Below, one piece after another: positions 1 through 12,500 of a stretch of DNA of 64,000 nucleotides. The stretch covers positions 192,481 through 256,480 of the forward strand of contig VXBM01001066.1 of assembly GCA_013400155.1 (NCBI GenBank). Direction: 5' to 3'. Position 1 is the stretch's first letter; every line of letters starts with the position of its first letter. The translations under genes were made by a program, and so were the position numbers. This DNA is from Helopsaltes ochotensis (Eukaryota > Chordata > Aves > Passeriformes > Locustellidae). The notes beneath the pieces were generated by a model, which was not told the DNA's origin, did not search any database, and was given only the letters and a program-made list of their open reading frames with translations.

Positions 1-520
1 GGCAGCCGGGACCCGCCGGGCGCGGGGCGGCGGAGCCTCGGGCTGCGCTCGCCGGGAACAAAAGGCTCCTGCTGCCCGCGCAGAGCGCCGTGGCCCGGGC
101 TCCCCGGCACCATGGCCCGGGCACCGCTGCCGCTGCTGCTCGCCCTCTGCAGCCTGAGCGCCGCCCAGCCCCGCCAGCGCCAGTAAGTACCGGGGACCCC
201 GCGGCAGCATCCCTGGGCAGGGCGGCGAGGGGGAGAAGCGGCTCCGCTCGGCCACGGCTCCGGGGGGGCTCCGCCGAACAAAGCCCGCGGAGCGCCCGCA
301 GGGGTCGCGGACGGAGCGCGGCGCTCCCGGTTCGTCCCCGCCGGTGCCCGAGCGCGGAGCGCGGGGAAAGGGGACGGGAGGAAGAAGCTCTTGTGCCGTA
401 CCTGTTCCGGAGAGCGGCCGCCCAGCTTTTATCTGCCGGCAATTATTTAAGGAATCCGGCTGCCGCCGTGCTGGGGGCGCTTGAAGGTGGCGTTGGGCGC
501 TCCTGAGCAGCGTGTGAAGA
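1..520 (+). promoter_or_regulatory. CPAMD8: CpG-rich promoter/5' UTR region of CPAMD8
   Basis: The first ~500 bases are strongly GC-rich with dense CpG and surround exon 1. Composition falls to AT-rich right after ~520. This looks like a CpG-island promoter running through the 5' UTR (up to 111), exon 1 and the start of intron 1. No TATA box was seen and the transcription start cannot be fixed. Confidence 0.7.
112..182 (+). CDS. CPAMD8: CPAMD8 exon 1 (signal peptide)
   Basis: ATG at 112 in a good context (caccATGG) opens a hydrophobic leader, MARAPLPLLLALCSLSAAQP. The donor is gtaagt at 183. The exon ends two bases into a Gln codon completed by exon 2. The + frame that reads through from 90 is a shadow. 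Confidence 0.88.
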
Positions 521-3500
521 TTTTTTTTTTTTTCTTTTTTTGTGGGGAAGATCAGCCGGGGAGAAAGTGCGGGGAAAGTTCTCTGAGTTTTAGAGATTGG
601 ATCTGCAGGTCTTTTCCAGTATGTTGAGGCTGATTTTGATTCGGGTTTGCTTTGTTCTTTATCCCTGGTTTATTATAGCCCGTCAGCATCGTGAATAGCT
701 GCATTAACTGAGTGCCGCGGAGAACTTATTCTCACTTGCTTACTAGGAAATATTTCACGTCCTGCCAAGTTTTAGTGTAACCTGACAGAGCTGTTAGTTA
801 AATGTGCTTAAAGGATCTGTCCAATCCCTGTCAAATTAACTCTTTGATTGCCAAGTCAAATATTTAATTTTCAAATGCCACTTATTAAGTGATTTAAATA
901 GTTGTATCAAGGGACTGATGCTTCAGAAAGAGTTCCAGCAATTCAGAACAATGTGAGTACATGTGCTTCACATATGGCACTGCAGTGCTGGGCTTATGAC
1001 AGTTTAAATCTGATCATTTCATCCCGAATGCAGCTGGTACTCCTTCTCCCTCTGCAGCTAAATCAGCTATCTCTCCTACCAAGGTTTTGCAGGCTCAGTA
1101 GTAACTTTTTATTATTATTTATTACCATTCTGATGAATTTGCAAACCTGGCAGCCATAAGGTTTTGAATCTGCAAGTACCCCGTGCAATTTAACTCGAAT
1201 GCCACAGAGTTCTGAACTTCCTTTGGGGGTAATGGGATCTCCATGGCAATGAGGCCTGCTGAGAGAGAAACATGGGCTTGGAATTTGATAAAAGATTACT
1301 TGGGGGCTGTAAAACACCATCATCCTCATCCCAAAGTGATAATTAATCATGAGCTAAAGCAACCTGGCTCATGGGACTGTAGAAAGGCGCGGGCTGAGAA
1401 ATTTGACTTGAAAAGGCATCTGAGGAATTGCCTCGTGTTAAAAAAAAAAAAAAATCCTTTTGGGTAGGGAAAAAACCCCAGAAAGGTGTGTCATGAAGAG
1501 AATATAAATGTGTTGCTTCCAGCCCAGTGCATCAAAGAGCTCAGAGCCTGCAATGCTTTTAGCTGACAAGTTCATGGCACTGTGCCATTCACAGAGGAGT
1601 GGTGCAGATTCCATTCAGAAACTCTCGCATTGCAGCATCTATGGGAGGTCGTTTTGGGTGGCTTTAAAGCTCTCTGCGTGCCTCCTAAAATAATGCCTTT
1701 GGTAGACTTGCAGGATCTAATTGTTTGAACAAGAATGTGGTTGTAGAGCCGGGGATTCCAGCCCAGTTTTGTAGTTGCAGTTTCTGGGCTGCTTCTGTAT
1801 AAACTGCGAGTTCAGGTGTGTTACGTGCATTGAGTCTGACATTTAGAAAGCTCCAAAAATCAGCTCTGGGTCCCTTCATTTCTACTGAAGCTGAACCATG
1901 AAAATGGAGCCGTATGATTGAGTCAAAAATATCTGAATTGTTTCAAAGAAAGCATTGGCTACAAAGCTCTGTGAGAGGTTCAGGTACCTCCTTATTCCTT
2001 CATGAACTTCAGCTCTTTTATGATTAGCTGGTTGTACATTTTGTTTGTTACACGTAAAAGATAAATGAATTAATTTATTATTATAGATAAAATAAGCATT
2101 GATATATTACTGGTTTTATTTAAATCCTAAGGATTTTTAAGGTCATTTGTAGCTACTTAGGCTCTGTTTCTTCATTTGTGAGTATTAGATACAGGCTTAG
2201 ACTGCTGGTGACAACAAATGTGACCCTACAGGGGCCAACACATCACAGAGTATTTGCTCTTTCCCTTTTGCTACACAAAAAGTGCCTCACAAATGACGGT
2301 AACACTCTTGTGGCTGTGTCTTGACTGACCACTTCCAATTGTGCTCTCCTCAGGGGTTATTTGATTGCAGCACCTTCTGTTTTCCGCTCCGGGGTGGAGG
2401 AAGCCATAAGTGTGACCATCTTCAACTCTGTCAAGGAGACCACAGTGCAGATCCAGCTGGTGGTCAAAGGAGAGACGGTGTCACGGAGCCACGGAACAGT
2501 CCTGGGTGAGCTCCTGCAGTTCTGAACTTGAGAACTCATTTGTGAGTTGAGGTGCTCCGGGAGCACGTTGATATCTCCTGAGGAATTGCTTTGGGTGATA
2601 ATGGAATCAAGCTAATTGATTTGCTGCTGCTGCACTTTCTCAGTTGATTGTGCTGATGTGCTTTTGTTGTGTGTGATCTCAAACAGCTAAGGCTGATAAC
2701 TTTGGAACACCAGCACACACAGACACCCAATATAACTGATACTCTTGAGTTTTATAGTGATTATACTTCCTTCTGATGCCTGAATATTTATTAGTGGGGG
2801 GCTATATAAGGAGTAAGATCAGTTTATTTTAAAGAAAAATATAAAATCTACATTATCAATTTCTTCTCTCCAAAATGAGTGCTGGGAGCACAATCTCCCC
2901 ATCTTCAGGACTGGGTGTTGCTGAGAGAGGTGGTAATGTTTGTGTAGTTGGACAAGTCTTTAAAATCCAAGCCAGATACCAATCTCCTGTGAGTAAAATC
3001 AATGTGATTTGATAATATTCAAATGAATACTCAGTGAATTTACACTGGTGAGAGTGAAGTCCTGTAGCCCTGTTGTGCCACTGTCAGTAGTGGTGGAAGC
3101 TGTAGTGTAGTCAAGGCAATCAGGCTCTTTAACCCTCATGTTTTAACCCTTCTGTATGTTAAAACTGGGAGTTTTATGAAAGCCATTCCATCTCTTGGAA
3201 CAGATTGTCCCTGGTTGTGTCCTCCCCTTGATGTCTTTGAAAGTGGCTGACAATTGCAAAGCAATTCAAAGGGAGTGATGCTGACACATGTGGACAGCAA
3301 ATGCTCAAGAGAACTCCTAGGTATGACTGTGTCCAGCAACCCAAACAGATCCCATGAGTGTTTGTTTTGAGAATTGTTTAAGCCCCAAAAGAGGCCAGGT
3401 CCTTTTTACAGCAAAACATTTCTGTAGGCACAGGCTGCTCTGTGCTGGAGCCTCAGCCTTGGGGGTGCTCTCCAAGCACAGAGTGCTTTGCAGCTTACAT

Positions 3501-6500
3501 TGGGCAAAAATTGTAAATAAATGTGGACCAGGTTTTTTTTTTGGAGAACTCTACTGGGTCTGACTTACTCACCCTGCAGACTGTTTTACACAGTGCAGGA
3601 AAATGACTTCAGGTGAAATCATAACAAAGGGATACTGCAGGGAACAGCTCTGTGGTGTGGGGTCTTCCTTCACTCAACTGCAAATGTCTAAAATCTTAGT
3701 GCCTTACCTTGAGAATAACTCTTGCTCTCTCTTTCTCATGTTTTAGATAAAGGAACAATTAAGCTGAAGGTGAGTGTCAATTATTTTAAGATGCTTTTGG
3801 TAAACATATCCTTATATGTTTATGGCTTTCCCTCAGCCACATTAAGCATTGCTTTCTGGCACAAATAAATGTCACATTCTGGGGCAAACACTGAGGAGGA
3901 CACAGCCTTCACCAGAGGAAAAGTGGAGAGTGAAAACAACAAAGCTCAACCCATCAGAGCTCACCTGCCAGGCCCTTACACCACTAAAGAATATCAGTAG
4001 CTCATGGCTCCACATAAATTTCTGTGTTGGGGTTATTTTATAAGAATGGCAGTACAGAATTCTGTGCAGGAATTATAACTTCAAATGTTGGCAAAATGGA
4101 GCTGGACTAGAAGAACAAGCCCTTAAAAGTGTTGGGTTTCTTAACTTAGGACTTAATTTGGGCTTGTCATCTTTGGGATGTTGAAGGGGGTGGTGGAACA
4201 AAATATTCAATTCTGATCTGCATCTGGAATGGTATCAGATTTTTTACTTTGTCACTTTTAATCTGAGGTAATTTTAAAATACTTATTTCTCTGGTTGAAT
4301 ATGTACATGCATGCACTTTTTGTTTTGGGGACTTTTTTGTGTTGGTTGTTGGGATTTTTCCCTTCTTTTGGCAGAGCTGTGGGTTGATTTCCCTGCATAA
4401 CACACCTTCTGTACTGGAAGCTGCATATGTAGGTCATGGATCAACCATCATTTTGCTCGAGTGATAAAGGGCAGAAGAGAATTTTCTGCCATGATTTCAG
4501 CATGAATTTACCTCCTTTGAAGTTTATATATTGTAGAAAATCTAGTATGTCCTTAATTTTCTTTTCCCTACCAACACAGATTTCCACCAAAACGCAGCAG
4601 GTGGCTCTTCTTGCTCACTTCAGTGTCACTTACATTCCCCTAAAGCTCAAAGGCTTTTCTGTGTGTTCCTCACCTCCTGGTGTGTTTTCTAGGTGCCTTC
4701 AGGGCTTCGTGGACAAGCACACCTGAAGGTTTGGGGCAACAGGCACCTGGCAGAGGAAGGGTACATTTTCCACAACTACACCACAGTCACCATCGACAGC
4801 AAGGGCTCCTCCGTCTTCATCCAGACTGACAAACCTGTCTACAAACCCAAGCAGAAAGGTAAAGTCATCTTGGAAAATTTGCCAGATGCTAGGACTGCTT
4901 TCCAGAGTAGTTTTAGGATGAGCTCTTCTGCTCAGTCTCAGCTCTGGTGACTGATAAATTCCCTCTTTTCCTTTTTTAGTGTTGATAAACCTCTTTATGG
5001 TGACTTCTGACCTGAGGCCGGTCAACGAGAGGGTAAAGAGAGCTCTTTTCTTTCACACTGTGCAATATGATGGAATAATCGGTAGCCTGCATTTTATTCA
5101 AATGTGCACTTATGTAGAAACAGAACTGGATTTTTAATCTACTTAGGCCTAGCTTGTGAGAGCTTGTTTTATTTGTAATTTAGCTTTTTTCACTTGGTCA
5201 CATTCCTATTGGAGGAGAATACAAAGTTTTGGAGTGCTGGCAAATAGGAAGGCAGCTCTGCCAGAGCAGAGACAAGAATTTTTCAGAGACTTGCACTTTA
5301 TTTAGGTAGGGCACAGATGTGTAAATTATCACTTTTCCACTTAGATGACTGAATTCAATGTGTGTTTTTCAGGCTACTTCTTAGCAAAGAAGAGATGTCC
5401 AAACTCTGTCACTTTAGGTCCCACACCTTGCTTATATTGAGTCAACACTTCATCACAAAAAGCAGAAAAGTTTCATAAAGCCTTTCCTTTTTCTTTTTTC
5501 TTTCAGATTGAAGCTTATGTGGTGGTGAGTATCTGTGTGCCCATCTAGCACCTGTCCTGTAGAGGCACAAGGTTTGTGTAGTCTTTGAAGGAACAAAATT
5601 GTGCTTTTCCTGTCCATTATGGCCATTCCCACCCCTAACCTATGCAATTCTCTATCCCAGTGTCTTTATCTGATCTCTGTGCCTTGTTGGGTTTTTTTGC
5701 CATCACCAGCAAATATCCCTGTTTTCTACTTCAGTTTCAGAAATCCATTCCCATTTTTCAGCCTGAGAATAATTGGCTTGATTCACTGGGATTGATAACT
5801 GTGACAGCCCCACTCCCTCTCCCTTCTTTTCAACGCCCACCCACTCCCATCCTTCATGTGCTGGGCTGACAGAGCAGGGCCACCCCCATCTCTGCAGCCA
5901 GACTGAGACAGTGGGCAGTAGAAATTCATGGAAAGGAAAGGGTTCTCCTGTCTTCTTCCTTATGAGGTGAATGAGAGGTTCCTTCTGTGTTTTGTCTTAT
6001 TTTTTCTTTTTCTTTTCTTTTTTAACCACGTGTCTGCCTGTCAGAAAGCAGAAGGATTCACTCTTGTTGAAGATTTAATGCTGACAAAACCAGCAGGATT
6101 CATTTCATCTGAGTTTGTCACCTATAATTTGTCTTATTCATTGTACAAGCTCCCTTTAGGAATAAAGTGTCTTCAGAGATCAGCTCATCCCATCCAGGAC
6201 TGGGGTCTTAAGGCAGGGGAAAGATTTGCTGCTTTACAGCATTTACTTGTGGGCATTGCTTACAGGAGCAGAGCTCTTAAATAATTCCAGAAAGCAAATA
6301 CCCCCGGTGAGGTATTTTCAGGACATTTTTGACAGGTGTTGGTTACATTTGAGCCTTTAGTGAGGTGCGTATGTTACAAAAGGAAGTTCTTTGTTGCAAA
6401 CTGAGTTAAATGTATGCGTGACACTCGTTTTCACTGCCATGTTTCTCATCCCTAAACCACCCTGCAGGATCCTCGGGGGTCTCGGATGATAGAATGGAAC

Positions 6501-9500
6501 AACTTGAAGCCATTTTGTTGTGGTGAGTTCCAGACTATTTCTTTTTTTCCTCTGTGTGCTGTAATTTGCTTTTGCTTCTGCTTCCACTGAGTTGTGTTCA
6601 GTAAGGCTTGGCAAGGGCTGGAGAGTGACAGAGTTCACATGGTTATTTCCTTTTCCAGGCATTGTCAATATGACTTTTCCTCTGTCTGATCAGCCAGTGT
6701 TTGGGGAATGGCTCATCTTTGCTGAGATGCAGGGGCACACTTACAACAAATCCTTTGAGGTGCAGAAATATGGTGAGTTGACCCTAACCCAGGTGCATTT
6801 GGAAGAACAGGAACCTGGGAAATGCTTCCACTTGAGATGAAACACCTGAAATAATGCATTTAAAATGACATGAGGAAAAATTCATTAGAGCCATGTATTT
6901 CAGGGTTGCAGGCACAAAAATAAGACAAAACTGCTAACTGGGAGCTTTGCTAAGGTCACCTTGCCAAGGTGGTTTTGGTTTGCTGCTGTTGGTCATTGAC
7001 TCTCTACTGGGTGTTACCCTGATAAATTAGATCCACGGTCCTGTCAGAGCTGTGGGGACTTTTGCTATAACCTGGGCTATGAGATCTGCTTGAAAAGATT
7101 CTTCTCTATTTCTTTTCACTGTAGTGTTGCCAAAGTTTGAGTTGCTGATCGAACCCCCTCGCTACATCCGTGACCTTTCACTGTGTGAAAAGGGAACTGT
7201 CCATGCCAGGTAGGAACATGTCCCAAACCAAGTTCTATTGCTGTGGATTGCAGTGCAGTCACTGGAGCTTGGAGCCCACCTGCTGCAGACTTTTCAGATT
7301 ATTTCTAATCGTCATCAGAAGCTTTCTGATGTAAGAGCCTTCAAAAAAAGGGTAAAAATAACAACCTGGAAAACTTCCTGTGGTATAGTTTTCTTGATGT
7401 GCAGGTAACGTGGTAATTGTCTTTGTATGACCAGAACAGAAACCAGCTGGAAGTTATTAATCATCTTCTTTGCATTTCAGATACACATTTGGAAAACCAG
7501 TGACAGGGAAGTTGATTGTCAATATGACTATAAATGGTGTTGGGTACTACAGACATGAAGTGGGACACCCTGTCCTCAAGACCACCCAGGTGAGGGAGAC
7601 CATGGACTCACCTGTGATAAAATGCCAGATCTGTCTTTCTTTACATTTATCCCACAGCTCTGTTTTGTTGTTGATGTGAGATCAGAAAATGAAGGGGTAA
7701 ATACTATAATTGGGCTCAGCATAATAAAAATATTGCTTATTTTCACATGGTATATTTATGATTTTAAATATTAGGAAGAGACTCTTTTCCCAGAGGCTGC
7801 TGGGGCACTGCCCAGGCTCCCCAGGGAATGGTCCCAGCCCCAAGGCTGCCAGAGCTCCAGGAGCCTTTGGACAGCGCTCTCAGGGATGCTCAGGGTGGGA
7901 TTGTTGGGGTGTCTGTGCAGGAACAGGGGCTGGAATGATGATCCCTGAAGGTCCCTTCCAGCTCAGGATATTCTGGGATGAGAATTTGTTGGCATAATCT
8001 GTTTTAAGAGCATATGGGGCTGAAGAGAGCAGGAGACTGAGGTGACAGAGTTAGTCCAGACTCTGGCTAAGGGAGGAAAACGAAACTCGCTTTCTTCCTT
8101 CCTTCCTTCACCCGCTCCCCAATTAATTCCCTCCAATCCTAATCCTTCCAAAACACTGCTGCAAACTCCCATCGGGTTCCTGTGCTTTAGATTTGGCTTC
8201 TGGGCCCTGTGTGGATGTGAAATGCATGTTCCCTTTGTGTTCCCCCACACGCCCCAGATGGATGGCTCGGCCGAGTTTGATGTCTGTGTCAAGGACATGA
8301 TGCCAGCGGATGTCCCCGAGCATTTCCGAGGCACAGTCAGCATCTGGGCCACGGTGATCAGCTCTGATGGCAGCAAGCAGGTGACCTTTGATGACTCCAC
8401 CCCTGTCCAGAAGCAGCTGATTGATATCAAGTACTCCAAGGACACCAGGAAACAGTTCAAACCTGGGCTGCCTTACAAAGGCAAGGTGAGATTAAAAGTA
8501 GAGCCGGGGACATGTGGCTGATTTCAAGTTGAACTGACTTGATCGCAGTGATTTTCCTCACCTGTTGTTGACTGGAATTGCTGATAATTTAAAGCAAATT
8601 GTTCTATAAATGCCCCACTGTGCAGGTAGAAGTCACTTACCCCGATGGAAGCCCAGCTGACAGAGTCACCATCCGAATTAAAGCTGAGCTCACACCGAAG
8701 GACAATGTTTATACAAGTGAACTGGTCTCAAGGAATGGCCTGGTGGAGTTTGAAATCCCCTCCATCCCCACAGCTGCCCAATACGTCTGGCTGGAGGTGG
8801 GTAAAAAGCTCCTTATGGGATTAGCAGGCTTTAATGTAACTAATCTTGTCAAACCTGCACTTTATAAATCAGTGCTCCAAACAGGAAATCAGTGCCTTTT
8901 AGCTTCAGCTTCTGGATTCAACATAACAAGCACAGCCTTGTTTCTTGCTGCCAAGAGAGCTGATGTTGATAACCACCATGAAAAGATGCTTCTCCAAATA
9001 CAGCTTAACGTGGTAGTAGGGGTCCAATATTTTGGGAGTAAAGATGTCAAGAGGTGAAAGGTGGAAGGTATAACCGGGGAGAAGAGAGTAGAGATTAAGA
9101 AAGACCAAAATGAGTTTTCTATGCATAACATTCAGGTGTAACTTCTTTTTTTTTTTTAAGACCAAAGTGACAGCAATTGATGGGAAACCCTCTGGGGACC
9201 AATATCTGCCCAACTACTTGTCCATCAGCAGCTGGTACTCACCCAGCAAGTGTCACATCCAGCTCCAGGCACCAGATAAACCTTTCCAGGTAAGTTGGCT
9301 TCATGTTCTATCATGGAAACCACTGCATTGCATGGCTTAAAGTACTGTGTTCTAATTAAATATTTCTGGACATTCCTGATTCTGGGATCCTGAACGGTTG
9401 TTGTTGCCACCACAAAGGATGAAGGAGCTGCACTTGAGCCACCCAATAATTGTTGAATGTGGGCTACACAAGGTGCTAAGCAGAACCCTCTTGGTGCTCT

Positions 9501-12500
9501 GGGCTCATTTCCAACCCTTTCTGTTCAGAGAGGGGTGGGTGTAGGCATGGAAAACACTTCAGCTTTTCACGTTTGAATGTGTCTGTGCACCTCCAGTAAT
9601 GCTCAGGCACGGATTGCTTGCTGAAAATGATTGGAAGTGATGTTAGTGGGAGTGGCTGAATTACTACAGACCAAAATGAAGGCTGTGTAGTCTCACTGGA
9701 ACTTCCAGTTTAAATCTCAACTGGATCTGTTCAATCTTCCAGTTACTGAACTATGAGCATGATTGCCTTGTGCTCTTTGATAGGTTTTGTAGGAGCCTCT
9801 CTAAAAATGCCCTATAAAAGTTGTCATTTCTCTCCTAGAGAAAAGATCTGATTTAACCATGATTCCTGTTGCATAGTGTTTTCTGAGAGTTATTCAGGGT
9901 TTCTTCTTGCCCAACAAAATGTTCTGAAGGTCTGCATGTTGCTCAGTGGAAAAAAAAAAAGTGGTTATTGTTTTGGCAATAAACACACTGAGATTTGTTA
10001 TCAGCAGGTCCCTCAGGTTGGTTTCAGGCTCTTTGTATCCAAATGAGAGCGTTTTTTTAATCATTGCATTTCATGGAAGTTTAATGGCTAATTAATCTTT
10101 TTAAAGTTTCCTGAGGTATGGAAAGGGGATTAAACACTGCTAATCTGAACACATTGTTCTTATTATAACCTGATTAGAACTAATTCTTCTGTGGGAAAGC
10201 TTGGAGCTGGATGACCAGCTGATGTGGGAACTGTTTCCATGCATTGCCAGCTCTTACTGGGTGTTCCAATTAGCTACATTCATTTTTTAATGAATTGTTT
10301 CATCATTTGCACTGGGGAATTCTTAATACTTCAAATATTTGATGTCACGAGGCACCTCTTGGACTCTGTGGCATTCTCACTGTATTTAACCACCAGCAGC
10401 TCCTTGTGTTCCAGTTCTGCCCTTTTGGTTTGTGCCATTCTGCAGGGAGGGCACTTGGAGCTGAAAAAAAGAGAGGTTCTTCAAAACATTTCTTTGGGAT
10501 TTTCTATCAAAACTGAATGGTTTTATTTGGGAATTGCTCTGCTTTAAATGGCAGGAGGGTGAGGAGGGGAAGGTGCTGAAGAAATCCTACTGAACACAGG
10601 TACCAGCCACTCCTCAGATCCCAGAAGGAAGGAGTTTGTGTTCCTAGGGAAGTCTGCTGCTCTGCTTAGAGTCATCATCACTCAGCCAGACACAACCAGT
10701 GCTAATCCCATGACTGATGTCTGTTCTGTTGGGATTTGGGGGTTTTTGTCTTGGGGGTGCTCAGTACTCAGGGAACCCCTCTGGGTGCAGAGTTTCAGTG
10801 CCCAGGTGTGCTGCTCTGAAGCATATTGCAGGCATCAGATGAGCTACCCAGACAAAAAAAAAGAAGCTTTCTTCTCGTTTGTTTGTTTGTTTGGCACCTC
10901 CCTGACTGCCCAGCTTACAAATTGTTACCAAGATTTTGTGTAATTTGAAAGCATTTTTCCTTGGATCTCTTCCCAGTCATTTCATGGTTATGTTTGAGTT
11001 GGTATTTGCCACATGAATGTAATCACAATTAAACTGCAAAGACTATCAAACATATATCTCTTCCCACCCCCAACCCAATTCTTTCCTTTTTTGGGCTGGG
11101 CTACTGAAGGGGTGTCTAAAATTCAACCAATTCTGACAGCTGCTCTGTGCCAAAAGGCTTAACTTTCAGGATTCCAGAGATTCCTTTATTGTTTCATTAA
11201 TGCATACAACCGCCAGCTCGTTCTCCTGTAGATTTGCAGCGAGTGGAGAGCTGAACACAGGCCCCTTTTTACTGTGGAGAAACTCCCTGAGAACAGTGCA
11301 AATGTAATAATGCACTTTTCAATGCATCCATTTCCTAGGAGAGGGCTCACACCTCCTGTGGCCCGGAACCCAAGCAGGTTTCTGTTCTTTATCACCCAAA
11401 ACCTTGTAACAGAGAAGCTCTTTGGCTTTTCTATTCCTGCCTGCAGGTGGGAGAGGAGGCCTGGATTGCAGTGAAGTCCACGTGTCCTTGCAACTTCACT
11501 CTCCACTACGAAGTGGCATCACGAGGGAACATTGTCCTGTCGGGGCTGCAGCCCAGCAATGTCACCCAGCAGAGGAGCAAAAGAGCCACCACAGCCTTTG
11601 AGAAGAACATTGACCTCACACGCTTCCCAGGAACAGGTAGCCAGCACCAGAAATGCAACTCCACCCCCATTTTCAGTGAGAAACAACCTTTCCACGTCCT
11701 TGGTGTTAATGCGATGCTCCTTAAAGAATATAGATAATTTTGTGCAAGAAAAATAATGAAATCTCTCAGTCTTGTGAAAAAAAATTGAAATTAATATTAT
11801 TATCATTAATTATTGATTGATTTATATTAATTTGTTATAAATTATTTATGAATCATGAAAATTAAAAATTAATTTAAAATAGTGAAATCTCTCAGTATTG
11901 TAAAAAATCCTCTAAGAGGGGTGACTCTTGGAAAGCTTTCTTTGGTCTTTCTCAGTCGAGAAAATGAATATTTGCTTGGTGTGGAGTGGCAGGGAAGTGT
12001 AGGGCAGGGTTGGGGCAGTTGGTTAAATTGATTGAGCTTAAACTGAGGAGAGGATGTTAGATGGAAAGAGAAAATTAAATGGACCGATAAAGGAGATCAC
12101 ACAGCCCACAGGAAAATGAAATGTGGACTCCTGGTTTGTATAAGGAGTAACAGAAGGACACAAGTCTGGTAAATTCGGGGAGCAGGGGGGTAGAAAATGG
12201 TGGGATTGGAAAGATGGATCTAACAGGTGCCAAAGGACAAGTCTGGCTGTCCTGGTAACCACTCTGGGAGTTAGGGAAAGGTTAACAGGGACCTCCCTCC
12301 ATGTACCCACAAGCTTCTGGCAATCAGTAATTTAGGATTTGTGATGATTTTCTGCACTGAAGGTTTGTTCTGAGCTGTTGCATTTATGGTTTGCTCAGAG
12401 GCTTTGTGGCTGCTCTGTCATTGGAAGAGTTCAAGGCCAGGTTGTGTGAAACCTTGGGCAACCTGGTCTGGTGAAAGACATCCTTGTCCACAGCAGGGGG

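Noticed and set aside
90..506. 138-residue frame over the first exon.
   Set aside because: It is a GC-rich shadow; the real ATG at 112 is in another frame and gives a signal peptide and a proper donor.
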